Positions 61,728-64,000 of a DNA stretch of 64,000 bases are shown one piece after another. A program made the translations under genes and the position numbers. The notes under the pieces were generated by a model that saw nothing but the letters and a program-made list of their open reading frames with translations, did no database searches and was not told where the DNA came from. Source of the DNA: UBA927 sp964361785 (GTDB taxonomy: Bacteria > Patescibacteriota > Microgenomatia > UBA10105 > UBA927). The stretch is taken from positions 49,435 through 113,434 of the forward strand of contig CAYIBX010000001.1 in the NCBI GenBank assembly GCA_964361785.1, given 5' to 3'. Position 1 is the stretch's first letter. Every line of letters begins with the position of its first letter.

Positions 61728-62354
61728 ATGAAAAAGAAAAATATCTTCTTCATACTTTTGCTTCTTCTACTTTTTTGTTTTATATATTTTATATTTTTTC
61801 GTACCAGAGTTTCACAAAATAAGGAAACAGCAACAAACCCTACAACGGTAAACGAGATAAAACGAGAGGATATCGTAAAATGCCAAAATGTAGTAGTCAC
61901 TCCGCAAATCACCACAGAACTTTTTACTTATGTTTCCGGAAAAAAAATTCGTCTAGATTACCGCATGAGTGCAACGACAGAAGAAAAAACGGGCAATCAC
62001 CAGGTTTTTTATGACGGTGTATGGTTGTATATATGGGATCGTGGAGTAAATGATATCGAAGCGGTAAACGGTCTAAAAAAACGTGTAGTGACATTTACTA
62101 TAAACGAAGATGTTGGGACGCTTGGTAAAGTGGAAACGTTTAAAAGTGGACAGATGTCTGGTGACAGGATGTGTAATACGTGGGACGATGTGGATCCAGT
62201 GTTTGAAGTGCCAAAGAATGTGACGTTTACAGAAGCTATAGATACAGAAAAAATATGGCGAGAACAGTTAGATGCGATTTGCACTATATGTGGCACAGTT
62301 CCCGATGAAGAAAAACCTTCGATTTGTCAAAAAAATTTAAGCTGTACGCTGTAA
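61728..62354 (+). CDS. Membrane-anchored extracytoplasmic protein, unknown
   Basis: A 208-residue protein beginning MKKKNIFFILLLLLLFCF, an N-terminal anchor or uncleaved signal (about residues 5-24). The external part contains five or six Cys, including CTICG and a CQKNLSC pair near the end, which suggests disulphides or metal binding. The start at 61728 is set by the TATAAT box six bases before it. No family recognised, although the layout (anchor, beta-rich domain, Cys pairs) is frequent in Patescibacteria. Confidence 0.7.
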   Translation: MKKKNIFFILLLLLLFCFIYFIFFRTRVSQNKETATNPTTVNEIKREDIVKCQNVVVTPQITTELFTYVSGKKIRLDYRMSATTEEKTGNHQVFYDGVWLYIWDRGVNDIEAVNGLKKRVVTFTINEDVGTLGKVETFKSGQMSGDRMCNTWDDVDPVFEVPKNVTFTEAIDTEKIWREQLDAICTICGTVPDEEKPSICQKNLSCTL

Positions 62355-62376
62355 GTAAATAGGGATTTAGGAGTTA

Positions 62377-62613
62377 CTACGTACGTTTTTTTACGCCAGA
62401 ACGTGCAAGTGACGCCCATGCGAATTGTTGATCTTGCCACTCACTTCTTGTAAATCGTATTGAATGCCACGTCATTCTATCCCGAGTAAGATATGTATGA
62501 ACCTGCCCGCCCAGACTATGAGGTTCAGCAGTAAGCGTTGCATGTTTCCAGCCACCACGACTCGTTTTGAATTTTACTAGAACTGATTCTTGCGGTGGTA
62601 TGCTCATTTGCAT
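62377..62613 (-). CDS. Hypothetical protein, 78 residues
   Basis: A small Trp-rich, basic protein (GGWKHATLT, RMTWHSIRF, SEWQDQQFAW). A CATAAT box lies just before the start region; the ATG at 62607 is an alternative start two codons in. No family recognised. Confidence 0.5.
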   Translation of the reverse strand: MQMSIPPQESVLVKFKTSRGGWKHATLTAEPHSLGGQVHTYLTRDRMTWHSIRFTRSEWQDQQFAWASLARSGVKKRT

Positions 62614-62651
62614 GGATTATGCCAGAGAAGATCGAGGTTTTCAAGTATATG

Positions 62652-63305
62652 TCAATCAATAATTACTTCATCTTCTTTGGCGAGTTTTCGAAGTTTTCGT
62701 CTTGCCTCGGAAATATGTTTATTTAATAAAGGTGTTCGTTTATTGCTATGTTTATTTACTAAAGGATCAGGAAGAGATAAAAGTATCCCCATCGCTTCTT
62801 TTTGTTTTTGTGACAAATGTTGAGATATGTTTTTTTGCGTGTCGCGAACTACATTGCTATCTATTATTTGCTTTTCAATACTAGGTGCCTGTTTAGCTTG
62901 TAATGAAATTAAGTGATCAATTCTTTCATCATCGCTTGACAATTCTACAAGATGTTTATCCGTTTGTCTTTTTTTATAATTTTGTTTTTCTACATGACGA
63001 AGTAATGCTGTTTTAGCAGCTTTATAGAGGTATGTCCTCGGGTGTCGTATTGTTGCAACAGACACATCTGGGTTAAGATTTTTATTTTTTGCAGCTTTAA
63101 CTATTTGTAAAAATGTATCCTGGGCAAGATCATCGACCTGTTCTACTTGTGCACCTAACATAAGCAATCTATTTTTTACATCGTTATAATATGTGAGAAA
63201 TAATGCTTCGAATGGAGAAATTCCATCTTCCATTTTTTTTCTATATGCCTCACTAAAAGCTTTACCATAAGAAGTTGTTTTAAACGTCTCTTTCGTTTTT
63301 ATCAT
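62652..63305 (-). CDS. ECF-like sigma-70 family sigma factor
   Basis: A 217-residue protein started at the ATG at 63305, which has TATAAT seven bases upstream; the frame is open for 47 codons further. Region 2 is present (FEALFLTYYNDVKNRLL, VDDLAQDTFLQIVKAA, then RTYLYKAAKTALLRHVEKQ). The C-terminal part (LSQKQKEAMGILLSLP and HISEARRKLRKL) is in the place of region 4 but is divergent. It should direct RNA polymerase to a small set of promoters. No anti-sigma gene is evident next to it. Confidence 0.75.
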   Translation of the reverse strand: MIKTKETFKTTSYGKAFSEAYRKKMEDGISPFEALFLTYYNDVKNRLLMLGAQVEQVDDLAQDTFLQIVKAAKNKNLNPDVSVATIRHPRTYLYKAAKTALLRHVEKQNYKKRQTDKHLVELSSDDERIDHLISLQAKQAPSIEKQIIDSNVVRDTQKNISQHLSQKQKEAMGILLSLPDPLVNKHSNKRTPLLNKHISEARRKLRKLAKEDEVIID

Positions 63306-63312
63306 AGATATT

Positions 63313-63321
63313 ATTATACCA
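63313..63321 (-). promoter_or_regulatory. Extended -10 promoter of the sigma factor
   Basis: On the minus strand TGgTATAAT ends seven bases before the ATG at 63305. It is again close enough to predict a leaderless or nearly leaderless transcript. Confidence 0.55.
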
Positions 63322-63405
63322 TCGAACGACGCGGTAAACATGTTTCTATGCTTGTTATGCTTCCAGTATATATCTATACTATTTAGTAGATAGGATTCAA
63401 ATAGT

Positions 63406-63588
63406 ATGAATAAAAAAAGTATTTCAGTTGTTATTTTTGTACTCATTGGAATATATTTTGTGTTTTTTCATACGAACCCGTTTCCGTTTAATCATGAAGC
63501 CATAGGCTTGCCACCATTTCATGTCGTACACACGATTTTCGGATTAATTCTCTTGGTGTCCTCTGTATTTGTGTGGAAAAAGAAGTAA
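63406..63588 (+). CDS. Small membrane protein, 60 residues
   Basis: A 60-residue protein with two hydrophobic helices (about 6-22 and 40-56) and a Lys-rich C-terminus. Composition and start at ATG 63406 are plausible for a gene, but no family is recognised. Confidence 0.5.
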   Translation: MNKKSISVVIFVLIGIYFVFFHTNPFPFNHEAIGLPPFHVVHTIFGLILLVSSVFVWKKK

Positions 63589-63608
63589 TGAAGAGTAGAA
63601 ATTGGAAC

Positions 63609-63908
63609 TTATGCTTTGATCCATTCTCGTAGGCGTAATTCTCTTAGGAGACTATTATCATCAGGTTCGATAAGTGTATTTACAATTTCCATGTGTTCCG
63701 TGTCTATACCGCTTCGGAAAAGAATTCTTGGAAGACTACGATTGCCCGTACCGATCAGTGCACGTAATTCTAGATCGGCAGCTGGATCGGCATCAACATC
63801 TTTAAGTATATAAGAAATACCATGTTGTTTGAGTATTCGCTTACTTCTTTCACAATCTCCACACCATTCAGCTCCATATACTATGATATCTCGTACTATC
63901 GTAGCCAT
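63609..63908 (-). CDS. Thioredoxin/glutaredoxin-fold protein
   Basis: A 99-residue protein with YGAEWCGDCERSKRIL, a CGDC redox motif with Cys16 and Cys19, DVDADPAAD after the second strand, and NRSLPRILF with the cis-Pro of the fold. It resembles the Grx-like mycoredoxin/NrdH-type proteins. It probably reduces disulphides in the cytoplasm. Confidence 0.85.
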   Translation of the reverse strand: MATIVRDIIVYGAEWCGDCERSKRILKQHGISYILKDVDADPAADLELRALIGTGNRSLPRILFRSGIDTEHMEIVNTLIEPDDNSLLRELRLREWIKA

Positions 63909-63964
63909 ATATTAACGACGCTTAGAGCATATCACAAAATATAGAATTTTTGAACTAGTATTCC

Positions 63965-63981
63965 TCGCGGCTCTGCCGCGA
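63965..63981 (+). repeat. GC-rich hairpin near the window end
   Basis: TCGCGGC, loop TCT and GCCGCGA form a perfect seven-pair stem, the most GC-rich spot of this end. It lies in 92 bases without a gene and could be a terminator stem or another dispersed palindrome. Confidence 0.5.
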
Positions 63982-64000
63982 CTCCTTGTAGGAAAGTGTG

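Overview
The window reads as a piece of a Candidate Phyla Radiation (Patescibacteria, probably Parcubacteria-like) chromosome. This rests on the gene families: a DUF4012 protein, a single-chain glycyl-tRNA synthetase, MurE and MurF homologues without the usual N-terminal domain, YfhO/AftD-like GT-C proteins, and short genes packed with ATGA overlaps. It is an inference from gene content; no rRNA or tRNA gene is visible to place it. UGA is the normal stop for many genes, so the window uses code 11, not the UGA=Gly code of Gracilibacteria/Absconditabacteria.

Layout. 1-9.2 kb: three large GT-C type membrane proteins, two of them in a tandemly duplicated module with a small membrane protein, then a GT4 glycosyltransferase. 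9.2-11 kb: a minus-strand methyltransferase and sugar epimerase. 11.1-12.3 kb: a small gene graveyard (HD-like gene with an in-frame UGA, a DUF4325 remnant, a relic of the 5' end of the downstream epimerase gene). 12.3-12.9 kb: a MntA/HepT toxin-antitoxin pair. 12.95-28.9 kb: a surface-polysaccharide locus with UXS- and GalE-type enzymes, GT4 and GT2 glycosyltransferases, an acetyltransferase, an O-antigen-ligase/GT-C fusion, an ArnT-like enzyme, ManC and a PglC/WcaJ-type phosphoglycosyl transferase. 28.9-33.6 kb: DUF4012 protein, recO, glyS and small proteins. 33.6-35.2 kb: an accessory island with a (TC)19 microsatellite, a PaaX-like regulator, three copies of a 36-bp inverted-repeat element and two small ORFs. 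35.3-58.1 kb: an extended dcw cluster (mraZ, rsmH, ftsL, ftsI, murE, yfiH-like, murC, murB, murA, GlmU-like, hydrolase, murF, DegT, MBL, holin-like, FemAB, dgkA, mraY, ftsW, murG, ftsQ, ftsA, ftsZ); murD is not in it. 58.1-64 kb: mostly unrecognised genes, with a second copy of the ftsZ C-terminal tail codons and another repeat, plus an ECF-like sigma factor and a thioredoxin-fold protein.

The genes fit one theme: making nucleotide sugars (ManC, GalE, UXS), assembling glycans on a lipid carrier (phosphoglycosyl transferase, GT2/GT4), modifying and ligating them outside the membrane (GT-C, ligase), and building and dividing the peptidoglycan wall (dcw). The recurring regulatory pattern is a -10 hexamer exactly six bases before the start codon in many promoter-proximal genes, which predicts leaderless mRNAs, while many operon-internal genes carry Shine-Dalgarno sites or ATGA couplings.
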